Of a DNA stretch of 64,000 bases, positions 47,065 to 57,388 are shown one piece after another. Origin of the DNA: Psychrobacter sp. NG25 (GTDB lineage Bacteria; Pseudomonadota; Gammaproteobacteria; Pseudomonadales; Moraxellaceae); NCBI RefSeq assembly GCF_015234355.1, contig NZ_JADGMV010000009.1, positions 92,529 through 156,528 on the forward strand. The letters run 5' to 3'. How positions within the stretch are numbered: the stretch's first letter is position 1; the number at the start of each line of letters is the position of its first letter. A program made the translations under genes and the position numbers. The notes below the pieces were generated by a model. It was not told the DNA's origin, ran no database searches, and saw only the letters and a list, made by a program, of their open reading frames with translations.

Positions 47065-47667
47065 ATGAACAATGTCAATCAGGCTGATTTTTGGCAGCAG
47101 CGTTATGAGCAAGACCGTATCGGTTGGGACATGGGAGAGGTATCACCACCGCTCAAAGCTTATATTGATCAGTTACCTGAGGCTGCGAAAGGTCAGACGA
47201 TTTTAGTACCGGGTGCGGGCAATGCATACGAAGTAGGTTATCTGCATGAGCAAGGTTTTACCAATGTTACCTTGGTTGATTTTGCACCTGCTCCGATTGA
47301 AGCATTTGCTGAGCGTTATCCCGACTTTCCAGCTGAGCATTTAATCTGCGCAGATTTCTTTGGTTTATCGCCTGAGCAACATCAGTTTGATTGGGTACTT
47401 GAGCAGACATTTTTTTGTGCGATAAATCCAGCACGCCGTGATGAGTATGTCGAGCAAATGGCTGCGTTGCTAAAACCTAAAGGTAAGCTGATCGGTCTGC
47501 TATTTGATAGAGATTTTGGGCGACAAGAACCACCATTCGGTGGCACGAAAGAAGAATACCAACAGCGTTTTGAAAGTCTTTTCGATATCGAAGTAATGGA
47601 GCCGAGCTATAACTCGCATTCTGCACGGCAGGGTAGTGAGCTATTCGTTAAGCTGCGCGTGAAGTAG
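47065..47667 (+). CDS. TPMT-family SAM-dependent methyltransferase
   Basis: 200 residues. The TPMT opening is DFWQQRYEQDRIGWDMGEVSPPL. The SAM-binding motif is LVPGAGNAYEVGYL, then TLVDFAPAPIEAF and DWVLEQTFFCAINP. Members methylate sulfur, selenium or tellurium compounds, or halides. AAGGA precedes the ATG. Its 3' end overlaps the convergent HD gene by 27 bases. Confidence 0.9.
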   Translation: MNNVNQADFWQQRYEQDRIGWDMGEVSPPLKAYIDQLPEAAKGQTILVPGAGNAYEVGYLHEQGFTNVTLVDFAPAPIEAFAERYPDFPAEHLICADFFGLSPEQHQFDWVLEQTFFCAINPARRDEYVEQMAALLKPKGKLIGLLFDRDFGRQEPPFGGTKEEYQQRFESLFDIEVMEPSYNSHSARQGSELFVKLRVK

Positions 47668-48345
47668 TGAGTTAATCTCACGCTTGATATTATCCCGAGC
47701 TTGCGCTTCTAACTGCTCATAGTAATAGTCAGTCAGATAGAGTTTGGGATGTGCTAATAACCCTTTTAAGACGGCCATTCGTCCGGCGCAATAATCTGCT
47801 ATCGGAACATGCAGGTATTCTTGGCGTACCGCTTTGGCATATTTCTCATATGCCGACCACGAGGTACCCAAAATACTTAAATCGATATCCAATAAATACG
47901 CTGCATCGCTATAGCTGTTTTTCTCTTTAGCTATGTCTGACCATTCATCAATCTTGTCAATTTCATGGCTAGCAGTCATCATAATCAGGGCATATATATG
48001 TCGGCATTGATCAGCGTCTAAATAATGCCCTAACACTTCTACTGCAAATTCTGCACTTTTTAGCTCATTGTCTGAGCGTGTCGGCTCATATATCACATCA
48101 TGATAATACATTGCTAATGCGATAATATCTGGCTCGTTAAAGTGGGGTTTAATCTGTTCGAACTGTCCAAATAATTGCTGAATATGGTGCAGGGTATGAT
48201 AGGCGCGTTGTTCTTCGTTATAACGCACAGCGATATCTTGCCAGAGTGCTTGTGCTTCTTTTGGCGTGACATCCCTGTTAATAGCAGATAGATGAACATA
48301 GAAACGATTGCCTAGCTCAGTGTTCATTTGCGACAACTCGTTCAT
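47641..48345 (-). CDS. HD-domain phosphohydrolase-like protein
   Basis: 234 residues from the ATG at 48345, chosen because AGG lies 6 bases upstream; the ATG two codons earlier overlaps the ribosome site. Metal ligands are YHTLHHIQQ, AMYYHDVIYEP (HD) and MMTASHEI, the pattern of COG4339-type predicted metal-dependent HD hydrolases. The substrate is unknown. It follows oxyR on the same strand with about 20 bases between, so co-transcription is likely. Confidence 0.85.
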   Translation of the reverse strand: MNELSQMNTELGNRFYVHLSAINRDVTPKEAQALWQDIAVRYNEEQRAYHTLHHIQQLFGQFEQIKPHFNEPDIIALAMYYHDVIYEPTRSDNELKSAEFAVEVLGHYLDADQCRHIYALIMMTASHEIDKIDEWSDIAKEKNSYSDAAYLLDIDLSILGTSWSAYEKYAKAVRQEYLHVPIADYCAGRMAVLKGLLAHPKLYLTDYYYEQLEAQARDNIKREINSLLHAQLNE

Positions 48346-48368
48346 ATTCATCCTTTATAACCTACCAT

Positions 48369-49277
48369 TTATACTTTATTGGCCGCATCTTCAAAAGCTT
48401 GCTTGAATACTTTGCCAAGCAGATTGACATCATCGACACGGGCGTAATTCAGACGGGTGACAAAGGCAATATGGCGATGAGGGCCTTGCTCAGCTAATGG
48501 TACCGCAACGGCATTTTGGTTTTGTAGATGAAGTTGATCTAATGCCATCTCTGGTACTAACGTTGTGCCCATATTGGCAAGTGCCATTTGAATAAGTGTG
48601 TTCAAACTGGCATCTGAGAAACTTGATTTCATCTGTGCACGATCAAAATGACAGACAGAGAGCGTCTGGTCGGTCAAGCAATGCCCTTCGCCCAGCAGCA
48701 TGAGATTGGCAGTTGCTAGCTCATCTGCATTGATGGTTTCAAGCTTGGCATGCACGTCTTCTTTTGGGAATACAGCAAAGAAATCCTCGCTCCAAAACTC
48801 AAAGCTATGTAGTCCATCTACCGCATAAGGTAATGCAATAATAGCAGTGTCGATATGACCGTAACGTACTTGCTCTAGCAAGCGCTCTGTCTGTTGCTCA
48901 ACGATGGTCATGCGAAACTCTGGATGGTGAGCTCGCAGGGCAGGCAATACTTTCGGTAGCAGGTACGGCGCAATCGTTGGAATGATGCCGACGGTCATCG
49001 GATATGCAAGCGGTGATTGATGGCTGTGGGCACGTGTGGTCAAATCACTAACCTCAGAAAATACTCGCTGCGCCCGCGTTAGAATGTCTTCGCCAATAGG
49101 GGTAATCAATACTTGCTTATTGTTACGCTCAAAAATCTGTGTATCCAACTGCTTTTCTAACTCGGCAATACCCAAGCTCAGCGCAGACTGAGAGATGTTA
49201 CAGTCTTCCGCTGCACGTTTAAAATGACGGTGTTTGGCCACTGCTAAGGCAAACTCAAGCTGACGTAAAGTAATCAT
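48369..49277 (-). CDS. oxyR: Hydrogen-peroxide sensor OxyR (LysR family)
   Basis: 302 residues. The N-terminal winged helix-turn-helix (about 1-60) has SQSALSLGIAELEKQL. The redox cysteines are Cys200 and Cys209 in GEGHCLTDQTLSVC, the E. coli OxyR spacing. GAGAGG precedes the ATG. It is divergent from ahpC, its classical target. Oxidation forms the disulfide and switches on peroxide-defence genes. Confidence 0.97.
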   Translation of the reverse strand: MITLRQLEFALAVAKHRHFKRAAEDCNISQSALSLGIAELEKQLDTQIFERNNKQVLITPIGEDILTRAQRVFSEVSDLTTRAHSHQSPLAYPMTVGIIPTIAPYLLPKVLPALRAHHPEFRMTIVEQQTERLLEQVRYGHIDTAIIALPYAVDGLHSFEFWSEDFFAVFPKEDVHAKLETINADELATANLMLLGEGHCLTDQTLSVCHFDRAQMKSSFSDASLNTLIQMALANMGTTLVPEMALDQLHLQNQNAVAVPLAEQGPHRHIAFVTRLNYARVDDVNLLGKVFKQAFEDAANKV

Positions 49278-49374
49278 AAAACCTCTCTATTAATGGGCTT
49301 TTAACAAGGTACACTGTGGTGACTTATTTGGTGTATCCGTTCGATATCTGACCTTGGTGTCACCTTAATGTAAT

Positions 49375-49389
49375 CTATGTGTTATATAG
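49375..49389. promoter_or_regulatory. Candidate OxyR-type binding element
   Basis: CTAT-N7-ATAG in the 316-base gap between oxyR and ahpC. This is the central half of the four-part OxyR consensus; the outer ATAG/CTAT arms are not evident. It is nearer to oxyR (about 100 bases) than to ahpC (about 200 bases). Confidence 0.4.
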
Positions 49390-49593
49390 TCAATGACGTA
49401 TCACGCACTGATGATAAAAAATAGAGATAATAGTTTAACAAGTTTAATAAAACAAAACATCACATTAAAAACTTTTAACTGGATTAACGATAGAATTCGC
49501 GTATAGTCTGTCAGGTAGCCCAAAGTACTAAAGGCTTAACAGAAACATTCATACCAATAAACTCCAATTAACTTAACTATAAAGGAGCCAATC

Positions 49594-50160
49594 ATGGCGT
49601 CTATCATCAATCAAGAAATCCCAGAATTTTCAGCAGATGCGTACGTAAACGGTGAGTTCAAAACTATCACTTCAGAAGACGTAAAAGGCAACTGGGCTAT
49701 TTTCTTATTCTACCCAGCCGATTTTACTTTTGTTTGCCCAACTGAACTTGAAGACATGGCAGCTCATTATGACGAGCTAAAAGGCCTAGGCGTAGAAGTA
49801 TACTCAGTATCAACTGACACTCATTTCACGCACAAAGCATGGCATGATTCTTCAGATGCAATCGGTAAAGTACAGTATCCAATGATCGGCGATCCTACTG
49901 GTAAAATCACCCGTGGCTTCAACGTTATGATCGAAGAAGCTGGTCTAGCTGAACGTGGTACGTTCCTAGTAGATCCAGATGGCTTGATTCAGGTTGCTGA
50001 AATCCATGCTGGCGGTATCGGTCGTAGTGCAAAAGACATGCTACGTAAAGTGAAAGCAGCACAGTACGTTCGTGAAAACGATGGCGAAGTTTGCCCAGCA
50101 GCTTGGGAAGCTGGTCAAGAAACGCTAAAACCAAGTCTTGATCTTGTTGGTAAAATCTAA
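49594..50160 (+). CDS. ahpC: Alkyl hydroperoxide reductase peroxiredoxin AhpC
   Basis: 188 residues, a typical 2-Cys peroxiredoxin. Peroxidatic Cys48 is in FVCPTE and resolving Cys167 in EVCPAAW. AAAGGAG precedes the ATG. It reduces hydrogen peroxide and organic peroxides using AhpF. A terminator follows, so ahpC is separate from ahpF, which lies 890 bases downstream beyond a minus-strand gene. Confidence 0.98.
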   Translation: MASIINQEIPEFSADAYVNGEFKTITSEDVKGNWAIFLFYPADFTFVCPTELEDMAAHYDELKGLGVEVYSVSTDTHFTHKAWHDSSDAIGKVQYPMIGDPTGKITRGFNVMIEEAGLAERGTFLVDPDGLIQVAEIHAGGIGRSAKDMLRKVKAAQYVRENDGEVCPAAWEAGQETLKPSLDLVGKI

Positions 50161-50239
50161 GTAATGGCTTAATCAGTCAAATTATTTAGATATTTGTAGT
50201 GTTGTATATAAAGCTATTGGTTATATCAGTGTTATGAAT

Positions 50240-50275
50240 AAAGACCCCATCAGCATAAGTTGATGGGGTCTTTTT
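50240..50275 (+). terminator. Terminator of ahpC
   Basis: AGACCCCATCA and TGATGGGGTCT arms followed by T5. It can also act on the minus-strand DUF465 gene from the other side. Confidence 0.9.
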
Positions 50276-50323
50276 ATGTCGTTTACTAATCAGAGTTTTT
50301 ATTGCGTAATCATAAATGATGTA

Positions 50324-50572
50324 TTAAGCATGAGATTGTAGTTTGTTTTTATCGATTATTTTATAAATCTCATCTTTTAGTTGCAGCTTTCGCCGCTTCA
50401 TTTGTTCTATTTCTTCATCACGGCTAGCATGCTTTACCAAATCTTTTTCCAGATGATTAATCTGTTGATCAAGCTGAGTATGCTCATCAAAAATATTGGC
50501 AAAATGGCTGTCTTTTTGCCTAAGTTCAGTAATAACATCTCGGTTGTCTTGCAAAGTATCAGTCTTTCTCAT
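50324..50572 (-). CDS. DUF465 (YdcH-like) small coiled protein
   Basis: 82 residues, nearly all charged helix. The DUF465 pattern is FDEHTQLDQQINHLEKD with RDEEIEQMKRRKLQLKDEI near the C-terminus. AAGGATG precedes the ATG. It lies between ahpC and ahpF on the opposite strand. The function of the family is unknown. Confidence 0.88.
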   Translation of the reverse strand: MRKTDTLQDNRDVITELRQKDSHFANIFDEHTQLDQQINHLEKDLVKHASRDEEIEQMKRRKLQLKDEIYKIIDKNKLQSHA

Positions 50573-51051
50573 GTGTTCATCCTTGTTATGAAGCGCAAGC
50601 TAACAATAAGCATCCGCGCATTGTCGTTATGATTTTGAGACTTGATTTTTATTAAGCCAAAACGCTCACTCAATATTGATAAGGCTTAATACCAGCAGAG
50701 AGGCCTCATGATAAACCTATGAAAAAGCCAATCTGTTACGAGACAAATAAGAATTTTTCTTATCGGCCTTACTTGATTGTAGCGAAAAAACAACCTCTAT
50801 ACTATGATAATTAATCTGCATATGGATTAATATTTAATTTTAAATAATGATCTACGATTGGTTTTATAAAACATAAGGTTTGAGTTTCTCAGCTTGCCCA
50901 AATCCTTCAAACCTATGATAATAGAGACATCAAAGGGCATAAGCTTATTGCCTATAATATTTTAGACAACATTATTAATACTAAATAATCCCTATTTGAA
51001 CGCGCAACATAACAGTTGCCGTTACATATCCAGTAATGAAGAGGAACAAAC
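50573..51051. other. Intergenic region upstream of ahpF
   Basis: 479 AT-rich bases between divergent genes, expected to hold the ahpF and DUF465 promoters. CTAT-type half sites are present (for instance CTATGATAATAG near 50917), but no full OxyR consensus is visible. No gene seen. Confidence 0.4.
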
Positions 51052-52629
51052 ATGATAGATCAAGGTTTATTAGACGCGATTAAGAGCTACAGTGAAAACA
51101 TGACTCGTCCTATTACTTTTGTATTGGGTAGCGGTGAGCATAGTAAGCGTGCCGAATTGATTGATTTTTTGACTAAAATTGCTGGTACGACGGATAAAAT
51201 CAATTTTGATGCGACAGCGAATGATGACAGTTTGCCAAGCCCAATCAGTTTTAAAGTAGTTGGCCATATCGATGGCGTATTGACAGATACGGGTATCGTC
51301 TTTAGCGGTATTCCAGGTGGTCATGAATTTACCTCGCTTATTTTGGCTATCTTGCAAGCGGGCGGTCATACGCTAAAATTGGATGAAGGTATCCAGAAGT
51401 TAATCAAGCGTTTTAATAAGCCCTTACAGTTCCAAACCTATGTATCTCTGTCGTGCCATAGCTGCCCAGAAGTGGTCCAAGCGTTAAACCAATTTGCGCT
51501 ACTCAATGATGACATCAGCAATGAGATGATCGACGGTGCATTGTTCCAAGAGCAGGTAGAAGCGAACAATATCCAAGGTGTACCAGCGGTATTTTTAAAC
51601 GGTAAGCCATTTGCTAATGGTTTGATTGACACTGCTAAATTGATCGGAAAATTGCAAGAGCAGTTCCCTGATTTATTGTCAGAAGTAGAAGACGATGCTG
51701 AGCAACTAGAGCAGCAAGACGTTACTATCATCGGTGCTGGTCCTGCAGGTGTGGCGGCAGCTATTTATACCGCTCGCAAAGGCCTAAAAGTAACTATGGT
51801 TGCTGATCGTATCGGTGGTCAGGTCAAAGACACGCAAGACATCGAAAACTTGATTTCGGTACCATTAACGAACGGTACTGACTTATCAAACAACTTTGTT
51901 AAGCATCTGCACGAATACAACATCACGCTAAAAGAACACGTGAGCGTGAAAGAAATCAGTGAAACTGAAGATGAGAACTACCGTATCCATCTGAATACTG
52001 GTGAGATGTTTGAGACTCGTAGTATTATCCTAGCGACAGGTGCTCAATGGCGTAAGCTTGGCGTACCGGGCGAAGATGAGAACATCGGTAAAGGCGTAGC
52101 GTTCTGTGCTCACTGTGATGGACCTTTCTTCAAAGGTAAAGATGTATCGGTCGTTGGTGGTGGTAACTCTGGTATTGAAGCCGCGATTGATTTATCAGGT
52201 ATCGTGAAACATGTCACGGTATTCGAGTTTGCTGACGACTTAAAAGCGGATCAGGTGCTCATCAACAAGGCCAAAGAAAAAGCCAATATTGACATCATTA
52301 CCAGCGCGGCGACCAAAGAAATTAAAGCCACAGACGGTAAAGTTAGCTCTATTGTTTATGAAGACCGCAACTCGGGTGACACCAAAGAGTTAGATTTGGC
52401 AGCGGTGTTTGTACAAATTGGCTTAGTACCGAATACTGGATTTATCAAAGGTTTTGTTGATTTGAACCGTTTCGGTGAGATTGAGATTGATGAGCGCTGC
52501 CGTACGGATCGCAAAGGTATCTTTGCTTGTGGTGATGTAACGACTGTTCCTTTTAAACAGATCAACATTGCGATGGGTGAGGGTAGTAAAGCAGCACTGT
52601 CAGCGTTTGAATATTTAGTCATGCAATAA
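51052..52629 (+). CDS. ahpF: Alkyl hydroperoxide reductase flavoprotein AhpF
   Basis: 525 residues. The N-terminal tandem thioredoxin-fold domain has redox CHSCP (about residue 134). The FAD site is [14 protein letters not shown] (about 226), the reductase disulfide is CAHCDG (about 352), NAD-binding is [12 protein letters not shown], and FAD site II is GIFACGDVT. It passes electrons from NADH to AhpC. GAGGAAC precedes the ATG. Confidence 0.97.
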   Translation: MIDQGLLDAIKSYSENMTRPITFVLGSGEHSKRAELIDFLTKIAGTTDKINFDATANDDSLPSPISFKVVGHIDGVLTDTGIVFSGIPGGHEFTSLILAILQAGGHTLKLDEGIQKLIKRFNKPLQFQTYVSLSCHSCPEVVQALNQFALLNDDISNEMIDGALFQEQVEANNIQGVPAVFLNGKPFANGLIDTAKLIGKLQEQFPDLLSEVEDDAEQLEQQDVTIIGAGPAGVAAAIYTARKGLKVTMVADRIGGQVKDTQDIENLISVPLTNGTDLSNNFVKHLHEYNITLKEHVSVKEISETEDENYRIHLNTGEMFETRSIILATGAQWRKLGVPGEDENIGKGVAFCAHCDGPFFKGKDVSVVGGGNSGIEAAIDLSGIVKHVTVFEFADDLKADQVLINKAKEKANIDIITSAATKEIKATDGKVSSIVYEDRNSGDTKELDLAAVFVQIGLVPNTGFIKGFVDLNRFGEIEIDERCRTDRKGIFACGDVTTVPFKQINIAMGEGSKAALSAFEYLVMQ

Positions 52630-52671
52630 GCTGTTTAGATAGAAACTGTAAAGTACTAAAGTTAGCCTAAG

Positions 52672-52699
52672 AAGCCACCTCTTTTGAGGTGGTTTTTTT
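52672..52699 (+). terminator. Terminator of ahpF
   Basis: CCACCTC and GAGGTGG arms around TTTT, followed by T7. Confidence 0.88.
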
Positions 52700-52712
52700 A
52701 TGTTCACTAAAA

Positions 52713-53573
52713 TCAGTTCTTATTCCGAATCAACGCAATAACTGGTAGCGCAATCACATACATCAACACACCATATACCGCCGCAGGCAAAGCGATGGCA
52801 GGCAGGCCAACAGCTGTTCCCATAATGATAGGTGCTAAAGTAATCGCAGTCGTACTGTTCTGAATGCTCGTCTCTATAGAGATGGTTTTGGTATCAAACC
52901 AGCTCAGCTTTAATAATTTAGAAGTCAAAATACTAAATATAAATAAAGCCATAATGATAAGGACAAGCTCAAGCCCCATTGATGTCAACTGTGACTTTAG
53001 CAGCTCCCAGTTAGAAGCGATGGCAGCGAAGACTATCAATATGAAAAAGATACTGGCCAAGCCATTTAAAACACTGCTCCTACGTACCATAAAATCGGTG
53101 AATTTATAGCGAGCGAGCATACCAAGGGTAACCGGTAACGTTGTCAAGAGAAACATGACAGCGCCAATCTTTACCGCGCTAATAGAGCCCGTTTGGTCTT
53201 GCATAAAGTGGTTAAAAGCTAAGGTGATTAGAATAGGCAAGGTAATGACAGATAATAGGCTGACCACGCCAGTGAGGGCGACTGACAGCGCGACATTGCC
53301 TTTGGCATAATAGGTGAGCATGTTGCTCGTGACGCCGCCTGGACAAAAGCTAATCAGCATAATGCCAAAAGCGATTTCTGGTGGTGGTGCCATTACTAAA
53401 ATCACTGCCAAAGCAATCAAAGGCACGAAAATAACTTGATTGACGAGGCCTACAAAAAAAGCTTTGGGGTAATTGACGATAACCTTAAAGTCACTGGGTT
53501 TTAGCCCTGTTCCTAAGGTAAACATAATGTAGGCAAGAGCCAGTGGGAGTAAAGCCAGAGCAGTACCGCTCAT
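52713..53573 (-). CDS. Bile acid:sodium symporter (BASS) family transporter
   Basis: 286 residues with about nine hydrophobic segments. The family motif is MLISFCPGGVTSNMLTYYAKGN (about residues 72-93), with SIETSIQNSTTAITLAPII in the second half; the polar residues in these two broken helices bind sodium. AGGAA precedes the ATG. Bacterial members carry organic acids or pantoate-like substrates; the substrate here is unknown. Confidence 0.9.
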   Translation of the reverse strand: MSGTALALLPLALAYIMFTLGTGLKPSDFKVIVNYPKAFFVGLVNQVIFVPLIALAVILVMAPPPEIAFGIMLISFCPGGVTSNMLTYYAKGNVALSVALTGVVSLLSVITLPILITLAFNHFMQDQTGSISAVKIGAVMFLLTTLPVTLGMLARYKFTDFMVRRSSVLNGLASIFFILIVFAAIASNWELLKSQLTSMGLELVLIIMALFIFSILTSKLLKLSWFDTKTISIETSIQNSTTAITLAPIIMGTAVGLPAIALPAAVYGVLMYVIALPVIALIRNKN

Positions 53574-53713
53574 AAAACATTCCTTGTTGAATTAAAAGCC
53601 ATATTAAAATGACTTTCTAAATAGATCACATTCCTTGTGTCTCTATCATCTTAAGTGTTATTAAAAATTTAGTAAACCTTTCACCTAAAGTTTGATGTGG
53701 GTTCGATTCAGTT

Positions 53714-54469
53714 TTACTCCGCTAATGCACCAACCAATGAGACTATCTGGCCCGCTTCATCTTCTTCAATGATGCGAGTTTCTGTAAGCGCAGCATTTCG
53801 CCACGCTTGTATATGAGGGTTGTTTAGCATTGCCTCGCAGTACTGCTTGGTCATTGGTTTTAACTTTACGCTTGAGGCATCCGCATAAGTCTGCAAGCGT
53901 AGAACCACAGGGGCAAAAAACGCATCGGCAGCCGTAAATTGACCAAACAGATAGCTGTCTGTTGAGCGACTTTTTAAACAATCTGCAAAGATATCTTCTA
54001 TACGAGCGATGTCACTCAAACATGCAGCACTTGGCTGTATTTTCGCCGTGGCTCTGATATTCATCGGCATCTCACTACGAATACCCATCAGCCCTGAATG
54101 CATCTCAGCAACGATACTCTGGCAATAGGCGCTATTTATTCTGTGGCTATTATCATCAGTAGTGTCAGCGTCAGATTTGCTCAACCCCGTCCAAATATCT
54201 ATATCTGTCAGGTAATCATTGGCATGAATGGCAATCGCTAAAGTATCCCATACCGTCACCTTATCATCACCTTGACCATATACTAAAACGGGCACTTTGC
54301 CCGTTGGCGCGTGCTCGTCAAGAATTTGCTTAGATGACGGATGAAGCAACTCGATCAGATGCTCATCAAAATCAATGTCGAATGCCTTTAGCAATAACCA
54401 AGCCCGCAATGACCATGACGAATAGTTTTTATTACCAATAATGAGTAGAGGTCTTTGTGAATGTCTCAT
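53714..54469 (-). CDS. Glutathione S-transferase family protein
   Basis: 251 residues. The thioredoxin-fold N-terminal domain contains NKNYSSWSLRAWLLLKAF, with the active-site Ser region, followed by PTGKVPVLV and WDTLAIA in place of the usual ES motif. The helical C-terminal domain (about 105-235) includes FTAADAFFAPVVLRL, a GST N-capping-box-like segment. A run of polar residues near 105-120 is an insertion compared with typical 210-230 residue GSTs. The substrate is unknown. Confidence 0.88.
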   Translation of the reverse strand: MRHSQRPLLIIGNKNYSSWSLRAWLLLKAFDIDFDEHLIELLHPSSKQILDEHAPTGKVPVLVYGQGDDKVTVWDTLAIAIHANDYLTDIDIWTGLSKSDADTTDDNSHRINSAYCQSIVAEMHSGLMGIRSEMPMNIRATAKIQPSAACLSDIARIEDIFADCLKSRSTDSYLFGQFTAADAFFAPVVLRLQTYADASSVKLKPMTKQYCEAMLNNPHIQAWRNAALTETRIIEEDEAGQIVSLVGALAE

Positions 54470-54598
54470 AACGGTTTCCTATTAAGTTTTATAAGTAGCA
54501 TTTAATTATATTCTCAGCACTACAATCTTATTAGTACGATATTCTATTAGTATAGGAGCAATAGCAAGCTCATTATTAATGATAGCTATAACAGAAAA

Positions 54599-54623
54599 CG
54601 CCCATCCAAATGTTGGATGGGCG
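54599..54623 (-). terminator. Terminator of the first DUF442 gene
   Basis: CGCCCATCCAA and TTGGATGGGCG arms with a three-base loop. On the minus strand it is followed by TTTT. Confidence 0.7.
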
Positions 54624-54671
54624 CAAGTATTAATGATCTATGATGATTGTCTTAATGCATCAATCAACGAA

Positions 54672-55004
54672 TTAATCGTCTAACAAATCCATTTGCTTGG
54701 CTGCTTCATAGATACCGTTTGAGCGGTTACCCGTACGGCAGAATATCAACATTGGCTGTTCAGCTTGATTAAAAAAGTCCGCAAACGTTTCGACGTGGGT
54801 TTGATTTAGCTCATTACCTGCAAAAGAAATTTCTTTATAAGCAAGTCCTGCTTCTTTCGCAGCGGCTTCAATATCAGCGCTGGTCGGTTGATTTGGTTCT
54901 TCACCATCTGGACGGTTATTGATGATGGTTTTGAAACCGTTTTCAGCAATCATCGGTACTTGGTCAGGGGTGATTTGTCCAGTAAAACTAACTTGATGGC
55001 TCAT
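54672..55004 (-). CDS. DUF442 (TIGR01244) sulfur-metabolism phosphatase-like protein
   Basis: 110 residues. The opening FTGQITPDQVPMIAENGFKTIINNRPDGEE is the DUF442 signature, and the catalytic loop is FCRTGNRS. In Blh-type proteins this domain is fused in front of an ETHE1-like dioxygenase; here it stands alone. It is one of two paralogues in tandem. AGGAGC precedes the ATG. A role in sulfide/persulfide handling is inferred from the neighbours. Confidence 0.88.
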   Translation of the reverse strand: MSHQVSFTGQITPDQVPMIAENGFKTIINNRPDGEEPNQPTSADIEAAAKEAGLAYKEISFAGNELNQTHVETFADFFNQAEQPMLIFCRTGNRSNGIYEAAKQMDLLDD

Positions 55005-55141
55005 AGGAGCTCCTTGTTATTTTTTATATGAGAGAATGAAGTGTTTGGTCTTTAATGACTGTACTAAGCCTAAGCTGAATGCGCAAAATTCTAAAGATGA
55101 GCTATGTAAACATCGTAACAGTCTTTATAAATTCAACGATT

Positions 55142-55468
55142 TTATAGCAGACCTTGCATTAAGGCACTTTGATAAAGCAGTTTGGCGCGTGCACCAGTAC
55201 CACAGAACATAAGTATAGGTTTGGGCATAGAGTGATAAAAATCAGCAAACTGTTCGACAGTCAGCATGCTCAAGCGCTCATCATCAAACGGCAGATGATG
55301 ATAGGTTAAATTAGCGTTTGCAGTGGCACTGGCAAAGTCACAGCTATTCGGCTGCGTTTCTGTCTCAGCATCAGGACGAATATTGAGCACAGAGCGGTAG
55401 CCAAGCTCAGCAATTTTGAGACATTGGCTTGGATAGATTTGCTTATAGATAGTGATGTTATCGGTCAT
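55142..55468 (-). CDS. Second DUF442 (TIGR01244) protein
   Basis: 108 residues and a paralogue of the next gene (YPSQCLKIAELGYRSVLNIRPDAE aligns with the matching opening). The catalytic loop is FCGTGARA, so the first Arg and the final Ser of the family loop are changed while the Cys is kept; activity may differ. It is 137 bases upstream of its paralogue in the same direction. Confidence 0.85.
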   Translation of the reverse strand: MTDNITIYKQIYPSQCLKIAELGYRSVLNIRPDAETETQPNSCDFASATANANLTYHHLPFDDERLSMLTVEQFADFYHSMPKPILMFCGTGARAKLLYQSALMQGLL

Positions 55469-55630
55469 AAGTCGCTTCGGTTACGGGTATAAAAAGGCAT
55501 TTGAAGATAGAAGTATGGCTAGGTGCCGTCTCTCTATAATATGTTTAATGACTAGCATAACACAGCTTTTATCATAGCTATATCTTGCCACAGACAATAA
55601 TGGTCATTGATTTAGCCTATAAGCGTTGGT

Positions 55631-57340
55631 TCATATATCCTTTAGCGCATCTACTGCATCCATCGTACTCAAATAAACGTGTCCTGAGAGGTCGGTGATC
55701 ACAGGTGTTTGCTCAATGATATCCATGACCGGCCCTTTGATAAAGCTGAAATTTAAGTGCTTATCCTGAATTAGTAGCTCTTTATTTAAGCTGATGAGCA
55801 TCTCTTGTCCAGTCAAATCAATGTGATTGACGGCTGACATGATAAGGACAATCTCGTACGCTTGAGGGTATTGTTGGGTGGCATGTATCACGCGGCGGTG
55901 TACGGATTCACTATTACCAAAAAACAAGCTTTCATCGACACGTAGCATCAATAAGTGACTAAACGTCAGCACATCATGACGATTGATATTGCGAAAGTGC
56001 CCCGTACCGGCTAGCTGTCCGACGATAGCCACATGTGGTTTGCTCGATTGCCAAATCAGGCTAGCAAAAGACACCATAAGACCAATGACTAGGCCTGTAT
56101 TTAGACCAAATATCAGCACACCTACAAATGCCGCCATAAAGCTAGCAGCATCTAGACGGTCACGTTGCCATGCTGACTTCAATGTCGTGATATCAATGAG
56201 GCTGATAATAGAGGCCATGATGGTCGCGCCTAATATCGCATAGGGCAGGGGTGATAATGCACTACCAAAAGCGATCAAGGCTGCAATCATAACCAGCACC
56301 GTTACCAAGCTGGCAACAGGCGTTTTGGCACCTGAGTCAGCATTGATAGCAGTGCGAGAAAATCCGCCAGCGACTGCAAAGCTTTGAAAGAACCCACCTG
56401 CAATATTGGCAAAGCCAAGTCCAGTCAGCTCACGATTGGCGTTAAAGCTTTCACCGCGTAGACGGGCATAATTGCTAGCGACTGAACTGCTTGAGACAAA
56501 CACAATCAGCGCCATTAGCCCTGCGCTAGGTAATAAGTTGAGGGCGACATCGAAGTTGGGTACATAGGGAAAGGTAAAGGTCGGTAGCCCTTGCGGAATA
56601 TTACCAATCGTTGCCACACCGCTTGTGGTCCAGTGTAAGCTCATACTCATGACAATCGCAATACTGAGTAGGATAAGCGGAAACAAACGCTCTGCCCATT
56701 TAGCATACGTAGATGGTAACCAAGATTGCCATACCCATTTACTTGCATAGCGGTTGGCAACCAAAAGAGCAAAAGCGATCACACCAATAAGTAAGGTGAG
56801 CGGATGCAGCTGACGAGCATACAGTTGCATACTGGATAAATAGCCAAATAAGCCATTTCCCGCTATGGGAATAGCCGTTAAGTATTTCAGCTGACTGACA
56901 AAGATAAGCACCGCAGCACCACTGATAAAACCAGCAGAAACCCCGCGACTGATAAACTGCATGATCCAACCAAGCTTCAGCCAACCAGCTAGCGATAACA
57001 TCGCCCCAACCATCAATGATAACAAGCTAGCCATCAACACATACTGTTGAGAGCCTTCTGCAACATAAGGATGCAGACTACTGGCCGTCATAATCGCAGT
57101 GATAGCGACAGGCCCCACCGCTTGAATATTACTTGAGCCTATCCATGCATAGACCATGACAGGTACGATAGCGGCGTATAGGCCATATACAGGGGGCAGC
57201 CCTGCTAGCACCGCATAGCCTAAGCTTTGTGGAATCACGAGCACACCAACGACCAATCCTGCGATGACGTCAGTCGGCAGCGCAGACAGCTTATATTGAC
57301 GCAGCCAAGCAGGAATTAGATGAGTGGCAATAGAAGGCAT
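55631..57340 (-). CDS. SulP-family anion transporter with STAS domain
   Basis: 569 residues. The membrane domain has 10-14 segments, with VIPQSLGYAVLAGLPPVYGLYAA (about residues 35-57) and SSSVASNYARLRGESFNANRELTGLG-type signatures. A cytoplasmic STAS domain starts at about 440 (VDESLFFGNSE, IVLIMSAVNHIDLTGQEML). GAGG precedes the ATG. Sulfate is the common substrate, though some members carry bicarbonate. The gene lies directly after the ArsR repressor gene, which supports a sulfur role. Confidence 0.93.
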   Translation of the reverse strand: MPSIATHLIPAWLRQYKLSALPTDVIAGLVVGVLVIPQSLGYAVLAGLPPVYGLYAAIVPVMVYAWIGSSNIQAVGPVAITAIMTASSLHPYVAEGSQQYVLMASLLSLMVGAMLSLAGWLKLGWIMQFISRGVSAGFISGAAVLIFVSQLKYLTAIPIAGNGLFGYLSSMQLYARQLHPLTLLIGVIAFALLVANRYASKWVWQSWLPSTYAKWAERLFPLILLSIAIVMSMSLHWTTSGVATIGNIPQGLPTFTFPYVPNFDVALNLLPSAGLMALIVFVSSSSVASNYARLRGESFNANRELTGLGFANIAGGFFQSFAVAGGFSRTAINADSGAKTPVASLVTVLVMIAALIAFGSALSPLPYAILGATIMASIISLIDITTLKSAWQRDRLDAASFMAAFVGVLIFGLNTGLVIGLMVSFASLIWQSSKPHVAIVGQLAGTGHFRNINRHDVLTFSHLLMLRVDESLFFGNSESVHRRVIHATQQYPQAYEIVLIMSAVNHIDLTGQEMLISLNKELLIQDKHLNFSFIKGPVMDIIEQTPVITDLSGHVYLSTMDAVDALKDI

Positions 57341-57388
57341 AACAATACCTCGTCAGAATAAAAAAGCAATTATCATCTAGCGTGCAAG

